A stretch of 13,474 bases of DNA, taken from an uncultured Faecalibacterium sp. (GTDB taxonomy: Bacteria; Bacillota; Clostridia; Oscillospirales; Ruminococcaceae). A program made the position numbers and the translations under genes. The DNA lies in assembly GCA_900765705.1 (NCBI GenBank), contig CAAFSR010000336.1, positions 1 to 13,474 of the forward strand. Direction: 5' to 3'. The number at the start of each line of letters is the position of its first letter. Within the stretch, counting starts at the first letter, position 1. Under the pieces are notes generated by a model. It was not told the DNA's origin and ran no database searches. It saw only the letters and a program-made list of their open reading frames with translations. Positions 1-6,759 of the stretch are shown one piece after another.

Positions 1-809
1 ACCAGAGCAGCAGCGCCGTCATTGATAGCGGAGGAGTTTGCAGCGGTAACGATGCCGTCCTTGGTGAAGGCGGGCTTCAGCTTTGCCAGAACCTCGGGAG
101 CGCTCAGACGGGGGCCCTCATCGGTATCGAACACGGTGTCGCCCTTCTTGCCCTTGATGACAACAGGAACGATCTCGTCCTTGAAAGCGCCGTCCTTGAT
201 GGCCTTATCAGCCTTCAGCTGGCTGTTGTAAGCAAACTCGTCCAGCATCTCGCGGGTGATGGGGCTGTAGCCGTACTTCTGCTGGTAGGTCTCGTTGGTG
301 CAGACGTTCTCAGCGGTCATGCCCATGTGCTTGTTGAAGCCGCAGGCATCCCACAGTGCATCGTTGACCATGGTATCCACGATCTCGCTCTTGCCCATGG
401 GAGCGCCCATACGGTAGCCGTAGCGAGCCTTCTGCAGTGCGAAGGGAGCCATATCCATGTTCTCCATGCCGCCTGCGACCACGATATCAGCATCGCCTGC
501 CTCGATCATCTGAGCAGCCATGTTCACGCAGTTCAGACCGGAGCCGCAGACCACGTTGACGGTAACGGCGGGGGTCTCGATGGGCAGACCAGCCTTCAGG
601 GCAGCCTGACGAGCAACGTTCTGGCCCAGACCAGCCTGAATGACGCAGCCCATGTAAACATGATCGACCTGCTCGGGCTTGACGTTTGCACGGTCCAGAG
701 CTTCCTTGATAACGATGGAGCCCAGCTCAGCAGCGGGAACGTTGGCCAGAGTGCCACCGAACTTGCCGATAGCGGTGCGGCATGCAGATGCGATAACGAT
801 CTTTTTCAT
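1..809 (-). CDS. thl: Acetyl-CoA acetyltransferase (thiolase), 3' end beyond window
   Basis: Condenses two acetyl-CoA to acetoacetyl-CoA, the entry step of butyrate synthesis, in the cytoplasm. The translation starts MKKIVIASACRTAIGKFGG, a typical thiolase N-terminus. The acyl-accepting nucleophile is Cys88 in the VNVVCGSGLN motif, followed by VVAGGMENM near residue 112. The frame is open to the left edge, giving about 269 of the usual 390 or so residues and ending inside the conserved NSSAINDGAAAL segment; the C-terminal catalytic His and Cys lie outside. The ATG at 809 is preceded by AGGAGG (818-823). The gene lies 81 bp downstream of coaD on the same strand with no clear terminator between them, so co-transcription is likely. 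A degradative thiolase role is possible, but the CoA-transferase gene across the intergenic region favours fermentation. Confidence 0.95.
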   Translation of the reverse strand, partial: MKKIVIASACRTAIGKFGGTLANVPAAELGSIVIKEALDRANVKPEQVDHVYMGCVIQAGLGQNVARQAALKAGLPIETPAVTVNVVCGSGLNCVNMAAQMIEAGDADIVVAGGMENMDMAPFALQKARYGYRMGAPMGKSEIVDTMVNDALWDACGFNKHMGMTAENVCTNETYQQKYGYSPITREMLDEFAYNSQLKADKAIKDGAFKDEIVPVVIKGKKGDTVFDTDEGPRLSAPEVLAKLKPAFTKDGIVTAANSSAINDGAAAL

Positions 810-890
810 GTGAATAGCCTCCTGAATTGTGTATGTGTGTTACTTATCGGTTACCCATTTATCAAAACGCCCTGCGGCATTTTTGCGGTA

Positions 891-1391
891 TCAGGTCTCT
901 TCCCTCTCCCGGAGAAGGGCGTATTTTTCGTTGACGGCCTTTTCCACATTGGGTGTGACGAACTTGCTGATGTCACTGCCGTAATACGCTGCTTCCTTTA
1001 CGATGGTGGAGGAAAGATAACTCCATTTGATGCTGGTGGCAAGAAACATGGTTTCGATGCCGGGCATCAGTGCGTGGTTGGTCTGCGCGAGCTGGATCTC
1101 GTTTTCAAAGTCCGTTACCGCCCGCAACCCGCGCACCATTACGGATGCGTGACGCTTTTTTGCGAACTCCACGGTCAGGCCATCGAAGCTTTCTACAGTC
1201 ACGTTGGGGATGTTCTTGCAACACTCCTGCAGCATGGCCACCCGCTCTTCCACTGTGAACAGCGGATGCTTGGCGCTGTTGATCAGCACCGCCACGATGA
1301 GGTGGTCGTTGATCTTTGCTGCGCGTTTGATGATATCAAGGTGTCCCTTGGTGACCGGATCGAACGACCCGGGGTAAACTGCTGTTGCCAT
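891..1391 (-). CDS. coaD: Phosphopantetheine adenylyltransferase
   Basis: Transfers AMP from ATP to 4'-phosphopantetheine to give dephospho-CoA, the penultimate step of coenzyme A synthesis. The protein has 166 residues, close to the usual 160. The nucleotidyltransferase signature is clear: PGSFDPVTKGH at residues 7-17 (the T/HxGH motif), RGLRAVTDFENE at 87-98, and the C-terminal YLSSTIVKE at 125-133. The ATG at 1391 has an AAGGAGGA ribosome binding site at 1401-1408. In many Firmicutes coaD follows rsmD; here it is upstream of a thiolase gene and probably shares its transcript. Pairing a CoA-biosynthetic gene with acyl-CoA fermentation genes makes functional sense, but that link is an inference from position. 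Confidence 0.96.
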   Translation of the reverse strand: MATAVYPGSFDPVTKGHLDIIKRAAKINDHLIVAVLINSAKHPLFTVEERVAMLQECCKNIPNVTVESFDGLTVEFAKKRHASVMVRGLRAVTDFENEIQLAQTNHALMPGIETMFLATSIKWSYLSSTIVKEAAYYGSDISKFVTPNVEKAVNEKYALLREREET

Positions 1392-1498
1392 CGGTCAGTG
1401 TCCTCCTTGTGCGCTGTAATTACTAAGCGCGATGTGGTTCTGCCATGATAGCACTTTCCAGCCTTGGGTGCAACCTGTAACTGCTGCGGTGCGTTTTA

Positions 1499-1516
1499 TC
1501 GTTAAATTTTAAACGA
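1499..1516. promoter_or_regulatory. Rex-like dyad upstream of coaD
   Basis: The sequence is TCGTTAA, 4 bp, TAAACGA: an inverted repeat with 6 of 7 matching arm positions. It agrees with the known Rex consensus TTGTTAA-N4-TTAACAA at 11 of 14 defined positions. It lies about 40 bp downstream of the distal candidate coaD promoter, where a bound repressor could block elongation. The assignment to Rex is an inference. Confidence 0.3.
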
Positions 1517-1555
1517 ATCATCTCGCACTGCTCCGCAGTTGCTTCCCACGCTATT

Positions 1556-1584
1556 AGTAAAGCACATCGTCAAAATTTTATCAA
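1556..1584 (-). promoter_or_regulatory. Candidate promoter of coaD-thl
   Basis: On the minus strand, TTGATA (1584-1579) and TTTACT (1561-1556) are separated by exactly 17 bp, and TG sits one base upstream of the -10 box (extended -10). This would give a leader of about 155 nt before coaD. A weaker alternative nearer the gene is TTGCAC (1473-1468), 17 bp, TATCAT (1450-1445), also with an extended TG. Both are seen by eye only. Confidence 0.45.
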
Positions 1585-1687
1585 GTCTTTTTCCCAACTT
1601 TTTTGTTTTTTGCGTACCAAACAATCCCCACATAAAGCCGCAAAAATTGTTCATTGTGCTATACTGGCTGTTTTTTAACCAAAACTA

Positions 1688-1716
1688 TTGATTCTACACT
1701 TTGTTAATGTTATAAC
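1688..1716 (+). promoter_or_regulatory. Candidate promoter of butyryl-CoA:acetate CoA-transferase gene
   Basis: TTGATT (1688-1693), a 17-bp spacer and TATAAC (1711-1716) form a good vegetative sigma-factor promoter. Transcription would begin near 1723, leaving a leader of about 170 nt. A second possible element is the extended -10 TGcTATACT at 1657-1665, which has no convincing -35 box. Confidence 0.55.
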
Positions 1717-1718
1717 TA
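1701..1718. promoter_or_regulatory. Rex-like operator on the -10 box
   Basis: TTGTTAA, TGTT, ATAACTA matches the known Rex operator TTGTTAA-N4-TTAACAA at all seven left-arm positions and five of seven right-arm positions. The right arm overlaps the predicted -10 hexamer (1711-1716), the expected geometry for a repressor. Rex senses the NADH/NAD+ ratio and is known to control butyrate and alcohol fermentation genes in clostridia. That Rex acts here is an inference. Confidence 0.5.
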
Positions 1719-1728
1719 AGTTGAACAG

Positions 1729-1825
1729 TTTTACGCGGGGCGTGGCACACACTGCTGCCTTCCTTAATAAGGTTTACCACACAGATGTGGCAAAACGGTG
1801 TGCATTCCGCAAAACAAGCGTAAAA
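1729..1825 (+). promoter_or_regulatory. Candidate structured 5' leader RNA
   Basis: Just after the predicted transcription start there are nested complementary segments. TTTTACGC (1729-1736) pairs perfectly with GCGTAAAA (1818-1825). Inside, GCACAC (1745-1750) pairs with GTGTGC (1798-1803). Within that, CCTT (1762-1765) pairs with AAGG (1769-1772), and CCACA (1777-1781) with TGTGG (1786-1790). The result is a closed multibranch fold of about 97 nt upstream of the CoA-transferase start. It matches no riboswitch class I recognise. Folding energy was not computed, and the short inner helices could be chance. Confidence 0.35.
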
Positions 1826-1847
1826 CGGCCGGATAGTTTGTCGCACA

Positions 1848-1863
1848 GAATTGTTTACAATTC
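1848..1863. promoter_or_regulatory. Perfect 7-bp dyad before the CoA-transferase gene
   Basis: GAATTGT, TT, ACAATTC is a perfect inverted repeat ending 31 bp before the start codon and followed by TTTT. It could be a repressor operator, or in RNA an AU-rich hairpin (GAATTG/CAATTC with a four-base loop) plus a short U run. Its half-site spacing is too short for Rex. Confidence 0.35.
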
Positions 1864-1894
1864 TTTTATGTATTTTAAGAGAGGATGGTTTATA

Positions 1895-3241
1895 ATGGAT
1901 TGCAAGGAACTGTACGCACAGAAGCTTATGACTGCCGCACAGGCTGCCGCACTGGTCAAAAGCGGCGACTGGGTGGACTACGGCTGGGCTGTGAACACCC
2001 CTGTGGCCGTGGATGCTGAGCTGGCAAAGCGGATGCCGGAGCTGGAGGGGGTCAACTTCCGGGGCGGCATCCTGATGTGGGTGCCGGAGATCTTCCAGAT
2101 CGACGATCCCGCTGCCCACATGACATGGAACAGCTGGCACATGGGCGGCATTGAGCGCAAGGCCATTGCACAGGGCTTCTCCTTCTACTCCCCCATCCGC
2201 TACTCTGAGCTGCCCCGCTACTACCGCGAGAGCAGCGACCCCGTGGATGTGGCAGTATTTCAGGTAACCCCCATGGACGAGCACGGCTACTTCAACTTCG
2301 GCCCCAGCGCTTCGCATCTGGGTGCCGTGTGTGAAAAGGCCAAAAAGATCATTGTGGAGGTCAACACCAATATGCCGCGCTGCCTTGGCGGCATGGAGAA
2401 CTGCGTACACGTTTCTCAGGTGACCGGCATCGTGGAGGGCGCAAATCCCCCTATCGGTCAGATGGCTGCTGCCGGTGCCGCTACCGAGGTGGACCTGAAG
2501 GTGGCCAACCTCATCGTGCCGCAGATCCCCAACGGTGCCTGCCTGCAGCTGGGCATCGGCGGTATGCCCAACGCCATCGGCGGTCTGATCGCACAGAGCG
2601 ATCTGAAGGATCTGGGCGTACACACCGAAATGTATGTGGATGCCTTTGTGGATATTGCCAAGGCCGGCAAGATCAACGGCAGCCGCAAGCAGCTGGACAA
2701 GGGCCGTCAGGTTTACGCCTTTGGTGCCGGCACCCAGAAGATGTACGATTACCTGAACGATAACCCGGAGTGTATGTCTGCCCCGGTGGACTATACTAAC
2801 GACATCCGCAGCATTTCCGCACTGGATAACTTTATTTCCATCAACAATGCCGTGGATATCGACCTGTTTGGTCAGGTGAACGCTGAGAGCGCCGGTGTGA
2901 AGCACATTTCCGGTGCAGGCGGCCAGCTGGACTTCGTGCTGGGCGCATACCTTTCCAAGGGCGGCAAGAGCTTTATCTGCCTGTCCTCCACCTTTATGAA
3001 TAAAAAGACCGGCAAGTTGGAGAGCCGCATCCGTCCCACGTTGGAGAACGGCAGCATTGTTACCGACACCCGCGCCAACGTGCACTACCTGTGCACTGAA
3101 TACGGCTGCGTGAACCTGAAGGGCCTGACCTCTTGGGAAAAGGCTGAAGCTCTGATCAGCGTAGCACACCCGGACTTCCGCGAGGAGCTGATCCGCGAGG
3201 CTGAAAAACTGCATATCTGGCGCAGAAGCAACAAAATTTAA
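1895..3241 (+). CDS. but: Butyryl-CoA:acetate CoA-transferase
   Basis: Moves CoA from butyryl-CoA to acetate, releasing butyrate and acetyl-CoA: the last step of the main butyrate route in gut Firmicutes, in the cytoplasm. The 448-residue length matches the Faecalibacterium/Roseburia enzymes. The family I CoA-transferase fold is supported by GIGGMPNAIGGLI (221-233). Glu245 in GVHTEMYVD is the expected thioester-forming glutamate, by analogy with 4-hydroxybutyrate CoA-transferase. SGAGGQLDFVLGAYLSKGGKS (339-359) is a further conserved block. The ATG at 1895 is chosen because AGAGAGGA (1878-1885) lies 9 nt upstream; the open frame extends to 1688, but that part is non-coding in character. The AI-2E permease gene follows within 50 bp with no terminator. 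4-hydroxybutyrate or propionyl-CoA specificity cannot be excluded by reading alone. Confidence 0.93.
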   Translation: MDCKELYAQKLMTAAQAAALVKSGDWVDYGWAVNTPVAVDAELAKRMPELEGVNFRGGILMWVPEIFQIDDPAAHMTWNSWHMGGIERKAIAQGFSFYSPIRYSELPRYYRESSDPVDVAVFQVTPMDEHGYFNFGPSASHLGAVCEKAKKIIVEVNTNMPRCLGGMENCVHVSQVTGIVEGANPPIGQMAAAGAATEVDLKVANLIVPQIPNGACLQLGIGGMPNAIGGLIAQSDLKDLGVHTEMYVDAFVDIAKAGKINGSRKQLDKGRQVYAFGAGTQKMYDYLNDNPECMSAPVDYTNDIRSISALDNFISINNAVDIDLFGQVNAESAGVKHISGAGGQLDFVLGAYLSKGGKSFICLSSTFMNKKTGKLESRIRPTLENGSIVTDTRANVHYLCTEYGCVNLKGLTSWEKAEALISVAHPDFREELIREAEKLHIWRRSNKI

Positions 3242-3289
3242 CAAGCGCTGTGGGGGTTCCCGCTGCCCGCAGCAGGAATGGAGTTTGTC

Positions 3290-4543
3290 ATGATGGACAA
3301 AAAGCCGCACATCAAACCGTATCTCTATGGGATGCTCGCAGGGTTTGGTGCCATTGCACTGAGCATCATCTTCTTTTTCCTTATTTATCGCTTTGACGGC
3401 TTCGGCTCGGCCATCTCTACCCTGACCGGCATTTTGATGCCCTTTATCTACGGTGCCGTCATTGCCTATCTGCTCAAGCCGGTGTGCAACAGCATCGAAG
3501 GCTTTCTGCGCCGGCTCATCCCGGAAAAGATGAACGGTCTGATCAATGCGCTGTCCGTGGCGCTCACCATCCTGTTCGGGCTTTTGCTGGTGTATGCACT
3601 GGTCATGATGATCGTGCCGCAGCTCGTTACCAGCGTGACTACCCTGTACTATACCGCGCAGGCGAACATTGCAAAGTTTGTGAACTGGGCAAACCATGTA
3701 GAGTTTTTCGAGAGCAATGAAAAGCTGATGGAGCTGCTCAACTCCGCCTACGCTGCCGTCAATACCGGTCTTGATACATGGTTCAAGACCAAGCTGCTGC
3801 CCTCCATGCAGAACATCGTGAGCGGCGCTGCGATTGGCGTACTGAGCGTGGTGACTGTAGCCAAGAATCTGGTCATCGGCATCATTGTGGCGGTGTATAT
3901 GCTGGCCAGCCGCAAGCGGTTCGTGCAGCAGGGCAAGCTGGTGTTGCACAGCATCGTCCGTCCCCGCTGGGCACAGCTGATCACCGAGGAAGTGAAGTAC
4001 GCAGACCGGATGTTCGGCGGCTTCATCAACGGCAAGATCATGGACTCTGCCATCATCGGCGTGCTGTGCTATATCGGCTGCCTGATCTTCAAGTTCCCCA
4101 GTGCGCTGCTGATATCGGTGATCATCGGCGTGACCAATGTGATCCCCTTCTTCGGCCCCTTCATCGGTGCTGTCCCCGCCACCCTGCTCATCCTGATCCA
4201 GAACCCCATCAAGGCACTGTGGTTCGTGCTGTTCGTACTGGTTTTGCAGCAGCTGGACGGCAACATCATCGGACCCAAAATTCTGGGCAACACCACCGGC
4301 CTTTCCAGCTTCTGGGTACTGTTCGCCATCCTGCTGTTTGGCGGTCTGTGGGGCTTTGTAGGCATGATCGTGGGTGTACCGCTGTTCGCCGTCATCTATG
4401 ATGTCATCAAAAAGCTGGTCATCCACGGCTTGCAGCGCCATCAGGAGCTTGCCTTGCTGAACAGCTATCACGACCAGTTCGGTGACCCTGCAGACGATGC
4501 TCCGGCACAGCCTGCTGCCCCGCAGTCTGCTGAAAACCAGTAA
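3290..4543 (+). CDS. AI-2E family transporter (UPF0118 permease)
   Basis: A polytopic inner-membrane protein of 417 residues in the AI-2E transporter family, whose members are linked to autoinducer-2 export, Na+/H+ antiport or unknown substrates. Hydrophobic segments lie near 12-33, 45-63, 88-112, 183-207, 253-300, 308-320 and 338-375. Family motifs are IPFFGPFIGAVPA (285-297), QQLDGNIIGPKI (320-331) and the TTGLSSFWVLFAILLFGG block. The soluble tail is rich in Ala, Pro and Gln. The start at 3290 is preferred because GGAG (3280-3283) sits 6 nt upstream; an in-frame ATG at 3278 has no properly spaced site, and 3293 is a further option. The gene lies 48 bp after the CoA-transferase stop and probably shares its transcript. 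The substrate is unknown, and a role in exporting a fermentation product is speculation from position. Confidence 0.9.
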   Translation: MMDKKPHIKPYLYGMLAGFGAIALSIIFFFLIYRFDGFGSAISTLTGILMPFIYGAVIAYLLKPVCNSIEGFLRRLIPEKMNGLINALSVALTILFGLLLVYALVMMIVPQLVTSVTTLYYTAQANIAKFVNWANHVEFFESNEKLMELLNSAYAAVNTGLDTWFKTKLLPSMQNIVSGAAIGVLSVVTVAKNLVIGIIVAVYMLASRKRFVQQGKLVLHSIVRPRWAQLITEEVKYADRMFGGFINGKIMDSAIIGVLCYIGCLIFKFPSALLISVIIGVTNVIPFFGPFIGAVPATLLILIQNPIKALWFVLFVLVLQQLDGNIIGPKILGNTTGLSSFWVLFAILLFGGLWGFVGMIVGVPLFAVIYDVIKKLVIHGLQRHQELALLNSYHDQFGDPADDAPAQPAAPQSAENQ

Positions 4544-4551
4544 ACCTTCCC

Positions 4552-4589
4552 TACCCCGCATCGGAGCACTTCCGATGCGGGGTATTTTT
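4552..4589 (+). terminator. Rho-independent terminator after the permease gene
   Basis: A perfect 14-bp stem, TACCCCGCATCGGA (4552-4565) with TCCGATGCGGGGTA (4571-4584), has a GCACT loop and is followed by five T. It ends the CoA-transferase/permease transcript. Confidence 0.93.
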
Positions 4590-4625
4590 AATCATATTAC
4601 AAATTAGAAATTGGAGATACTGTGT

Positions 4626-5066
4626 ATGAAAAAGAAAATGCTATGTTCCATAGTAATAGTGATTGCATTTTTAATTTGCTGTATCGTATATTTCAAGCCT
4701 CTATCACTTTCAGATGTTGCAGGGGCTGACAATCAGATAAAAATGGTATACAGCCAGCTTGGAGTTAAAAATGGCGAGGCATACATTGATTCTGTGAATT
4801 ATCAGGATATTACCATAGAGCAAAAGGATGCCATTCTATCTCTGTTCGATAAATACACTTACAGGAGAACATTTGGTACGCCATTTTCAAATGGGTCTAT
4901 ATCCGATTTAGCGAACAAGACACTTTCTATTTATGTGTATGATGATAATTTGCTGATTAACAGTGTATTTACGACATCATCAGGGAAAGTTGTCATCAAT
5001 GAAAAAGCTTACAATATGAAAGACGCCGAACAGTTTATTGAGCAAATAATTGACATCATGAACTAA
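4626..5066 (+). CDS. Small membrane-anchored protein of unknown function
   Basis: Not recognised. The 146-residue product begins MKKKMLCSIVIVIAFLICCIVYF: a basic start and a hydrophobic stretch (about 5-22) acting as an uncleaved anchor or signal peptide, with no good lipobox. The remainder is a soluble extracytoplasmic domain with alternating polar/hydrophobic strands, including TLSIYVYDDNLLINSVF, and an ending VVINEKAYNMKDAEQFIEQI. That layout resembles small secreted clostridial and bacillar proteins of unknown function, but no family is assigned. ATG 4626 is chosen because GGAG (4613-4616) lies 9 nt upstream; an in-frame TTG at 4611 overlaps that site. Base composition is visibly AT-richer than both neighbours, with codons such as ATA, TTA and AAA, suggesting acquisition. 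It starts only 36 bp after a strong terminator, leaving little room for its own promoter. Confidence 0.75.
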   Translation: MKKKMLCSIVIVIAFLICCIVYFKPLSLSDVAGADNQIKMVYSQLGVKNGEAYIDSVNYQDITIEQKDAILSLFDKYTYRRTFGTPFSNGSISDLANKTLSIYVYDDNLLINSVFTTSSGKVVINEKAYNMKDAEQFIEQIIDIMN

Positions 5067-5094
5067 GCAAATAACTTCCGGTTTACACAACAAA

Positions 5095-5132
5095 CCCCCC
5101 GCCCTGCATTCGTCAGAACACAGGGCGGGGGT
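5095..5132. terminator. Bidirectional terminator between convergent genes
   Basis: CCCCCGCCCTG (5096-5106) pairs perfectly with CAGGGCGGGGG (5121-5131) around a 14-nt loop. The T-rich flank is imperfect on both sides (TCGTTTATT on plus, TTTGTTG on minus). It lies between the stops of the small membrane protein and radical SAM genes, so it probably serves both. Confidence 0.8.
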
Positions 5133-5160
5133 CGTTTATTGCTTTCTTTCAGATTTCAGC

Positions 5161-6591
5161 TCAGTCCAGCGGCTGAGAGGGCTTCCAGTCCTTATAGTTT
5201 TCGTACCGACTCTCGCGGACTTTGTGGTGAGACCACACTTCGTCTGCGGTGGGCTGCCAGTCGGCGGCGTAAGCCTTGCACTTCTCGCACAGATGCTCGA
5301 CGCTTTCCGGGGACTGCAGGTCGGTGCTGTGAGCACCGGTCTCATGCACCATCTTTTCCAGCAGCTCCGGGTTTTCCAGCATCGGGCAGGGACGCAGATG
5401 GTTCTTGTTGAAGGGCTGACCGTTGTGGTACGCCATGAACAGCGGGCTGTGCAGAATTTCCAGAATAGACTGGTCGTGGATGTTGGCGTTGGAGTAGTGG
5501 ATGAACACGCAGGGCTCGGCGTCACCGGCAGAGTTGATGTGGAAGTAGTTGCGGCCGCCGGCGATGCAGCCGCCCACGAACTCGCCATCGTTCTGGAAGT
5601 CCATGGGGTAGAACGGGATATCGCACTCGGAAGAGCGCAGGTAACGGATGCGATCGATCATATACTTGCGCTGCTCCGGGGTGGGCATCAGTTCCGGGGC
5701 CGCCTCGTTGCCCACGGGCATATAGTGGAAGTAGAAGCCGAAGTGTGCGCCCTTCTCGCACAGGAAACGCATGAACGCATCGTTGGTAACGGCGTCGATG
5801 TTCTGGCGGGTGTAGCAGATGGAGGTGCCGAAGAGGATGCCGTACTTCTTGAGCAGGTCCATGGCGTGCATCACAGCGGCATAGTGGCCTTCACCACGGC
5901 GGGCATCGTTGGTCTCCGGGGTGCCCTCGATGGACAGCATAAAGGCGATATTGCCCAGACGCTGCACTTCCTCGCAGAAGGGCTCGTCGATAAGGGTGGA
6001 GTTGGTGTAGATGGCAAATTCCACGTCGTTATGCTTTTCTGCCAGCTTGAGCACGTCCTTTTTGCGCACCAGCGGCTCGCCGCCGGTCAGCATATACAGG
6101 TACACGCCCAGCTCCTTGCCCTGCGTGACGATCTTATCCATATCCTCAAAGCTGAGGTTATTCTTGTGGCCGTACTCGCCGGCCCAGCAGCCCACACAGT
6201 GCATATTGCAGGCAGAGGTGGGGTCGAACAGGATCAGCCACGGAATGTTGCACTGGTACTTGACGCGGTTTTCGCGGATCATCTTAGTGCCGCGGAAGAA
6301 GGCTTCGTACCCCAGATTCAGCGCAGTGGTGCGCGCCACATGGGGGTCGGTCTGGTCCAGCACGCAGTTGATGAGTTTCGTCCACTTGCTGTCGGGATCG
6401 GTCAGGACTTTTTTGGCGTTCTCGTAGGTCTCATCGCTGAATCCGCTGCCGTAGAACTGCTTTGCAATATCTACCAGCTGGTTCATCGTCTTTTCACGGT
6501 CTTGCTCGGCGTGGGAAAGTGCCACGTCCACTATTTTACCAACTGCAGCACGCTGCATCTTGTGGGTCAGATTATCAAGAGATGTATTCAT
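5161..6591 (-). CDS. Radical SAM protein with C-terminal SPASM-like cysteines
   Basis: Cytoplasmic [4Fe-4S]/S-adenosylmethionine radical enzyme of 476 residues; substrate unknown. An N-terminal helical extension of about 110 residues precedes the radical SAM core. The cluster motif CNMHCVGC supplies Cys128, Cys132 and Cys135, and TGGEP follows at 169-173. The C-terminal part has further conserved-looking cysteines: Cys342 (VGGCIAGG), Cys361 (EPCVFIHY), Cys402 (RPCP), Cys435 and Cys438 (LCEKC). These could bind one or two auxiliary clusters as in SPASM/twitch enzymes. The architecture matches a family widespread in anaerobic clostridia and annotated only as radical SAM. The ATG at 6591 has GGGAGGAA (6598-6605) just upstream. 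The TetR regulator gene lies upstream on the same strand but has its own terminator, so this gene probably has its own promoter. No small peptide gene suggests a RiPP precursor. Confidence 0.9.
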   Translation of the reverse strand: MNTSLDNLTHKMQRAAVGKIVDVALSHAEQDREKTMNQLVDIAKQFYGSGFSDETYENAKKVLTDPDSKWTKLINCVLDQTDPHVARTTALNLGYEAFFRGTKMIRENRVKYQCNIPWLILFDPTSACNMHCVGCWAGEYGHKNNLSFEDMDKIVTQGKELGVYLYMLTGGEPLVRKKDVLKLAEKHNDVEFAIYTNSTLIDEPFCEEVQRLGNIAFMLSIEGTPETNDARRGEGHYAAVMHAMDLLKKYGILFGTSICYTRQNIDAVTNDAFMRFLCEKGAHFGFYFHYMPVGNEAAPELMPTPEQRKYMIDRIRYLRSSECDIPFYPMDFQNDGEFVGGCIAGGRNYFHINSAGDAEPCVFIHYSNANIHDQSILEILHSPLFMAYHNGQPFNKNHLRPCPMLENPELLEKMVHETGAHSTDLQSPESVEHLCEKCKAYAADWQPTADEVWSHHKVRESRYENYKDWKPSQPLD

Positions 6592-6680
6592 AGCTTTTTC
6601 CTCCCGAAATGATTCTTTTGGAAATCCTTATTCTGCTTGACCACATCCTACCACTTTGCGTGTTTTTGTGCCATAAACAG

Positions 6681-6715
6681 AAAATACGCCGTGATGGAAA
6701 ACCCATCACGGCGTA
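6681..6715 (-). terminator. Rho-independent terminator of the TetR gene
   Basis: A perfect 13-bp stem, TACGCCGTGATGG (6685-6697) with CCATCACGGCGTA (6703-6715), has a five-base loop. Read on the minus strand it is followed by TTTT and a T-rich tail. It separates the regulator transcript from the radical SAM gene. Confidence 0.85.
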
Positions 6716-6759
6716 CCCTTTGATAAAATTTTGTTGAAGCCACACGGACAAAACGCGCA

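Noticed and set aside
327..1448. A 373-codon plus-strand open frame over thiolase and coaD
   Set aside because: It runs across two well-recognised minus-strand genes and their spacer, with a His/Asp/Val-rich low-information product.
1848..1863. Calling the GAATTGT/ACAATTC dyad a Rex site
   Set aside because: The half-sites are separated by 2 bp where Rex sites have TTGT and ACAA separated by 10 bp; only the shared TTGT/ACAA words suggest it.
1694..4561. A 955-codon open frame on the minus strand opposite the CoA-transferase and permease genes
   Set aside because: Its product is rich in His, Gln, Val and Gly with no recognisable domain, as expected for the antisense of GC-rich third-position codons. 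Both plus-strand genes are unmistakable.
5224..6612. A 462-codon plus-strand open frame opposite the radical SAM gene
   Set aside because: Same antisense effect; the minus-strand protein carries the complete radical SAM motif and a strong ribosome binding site.
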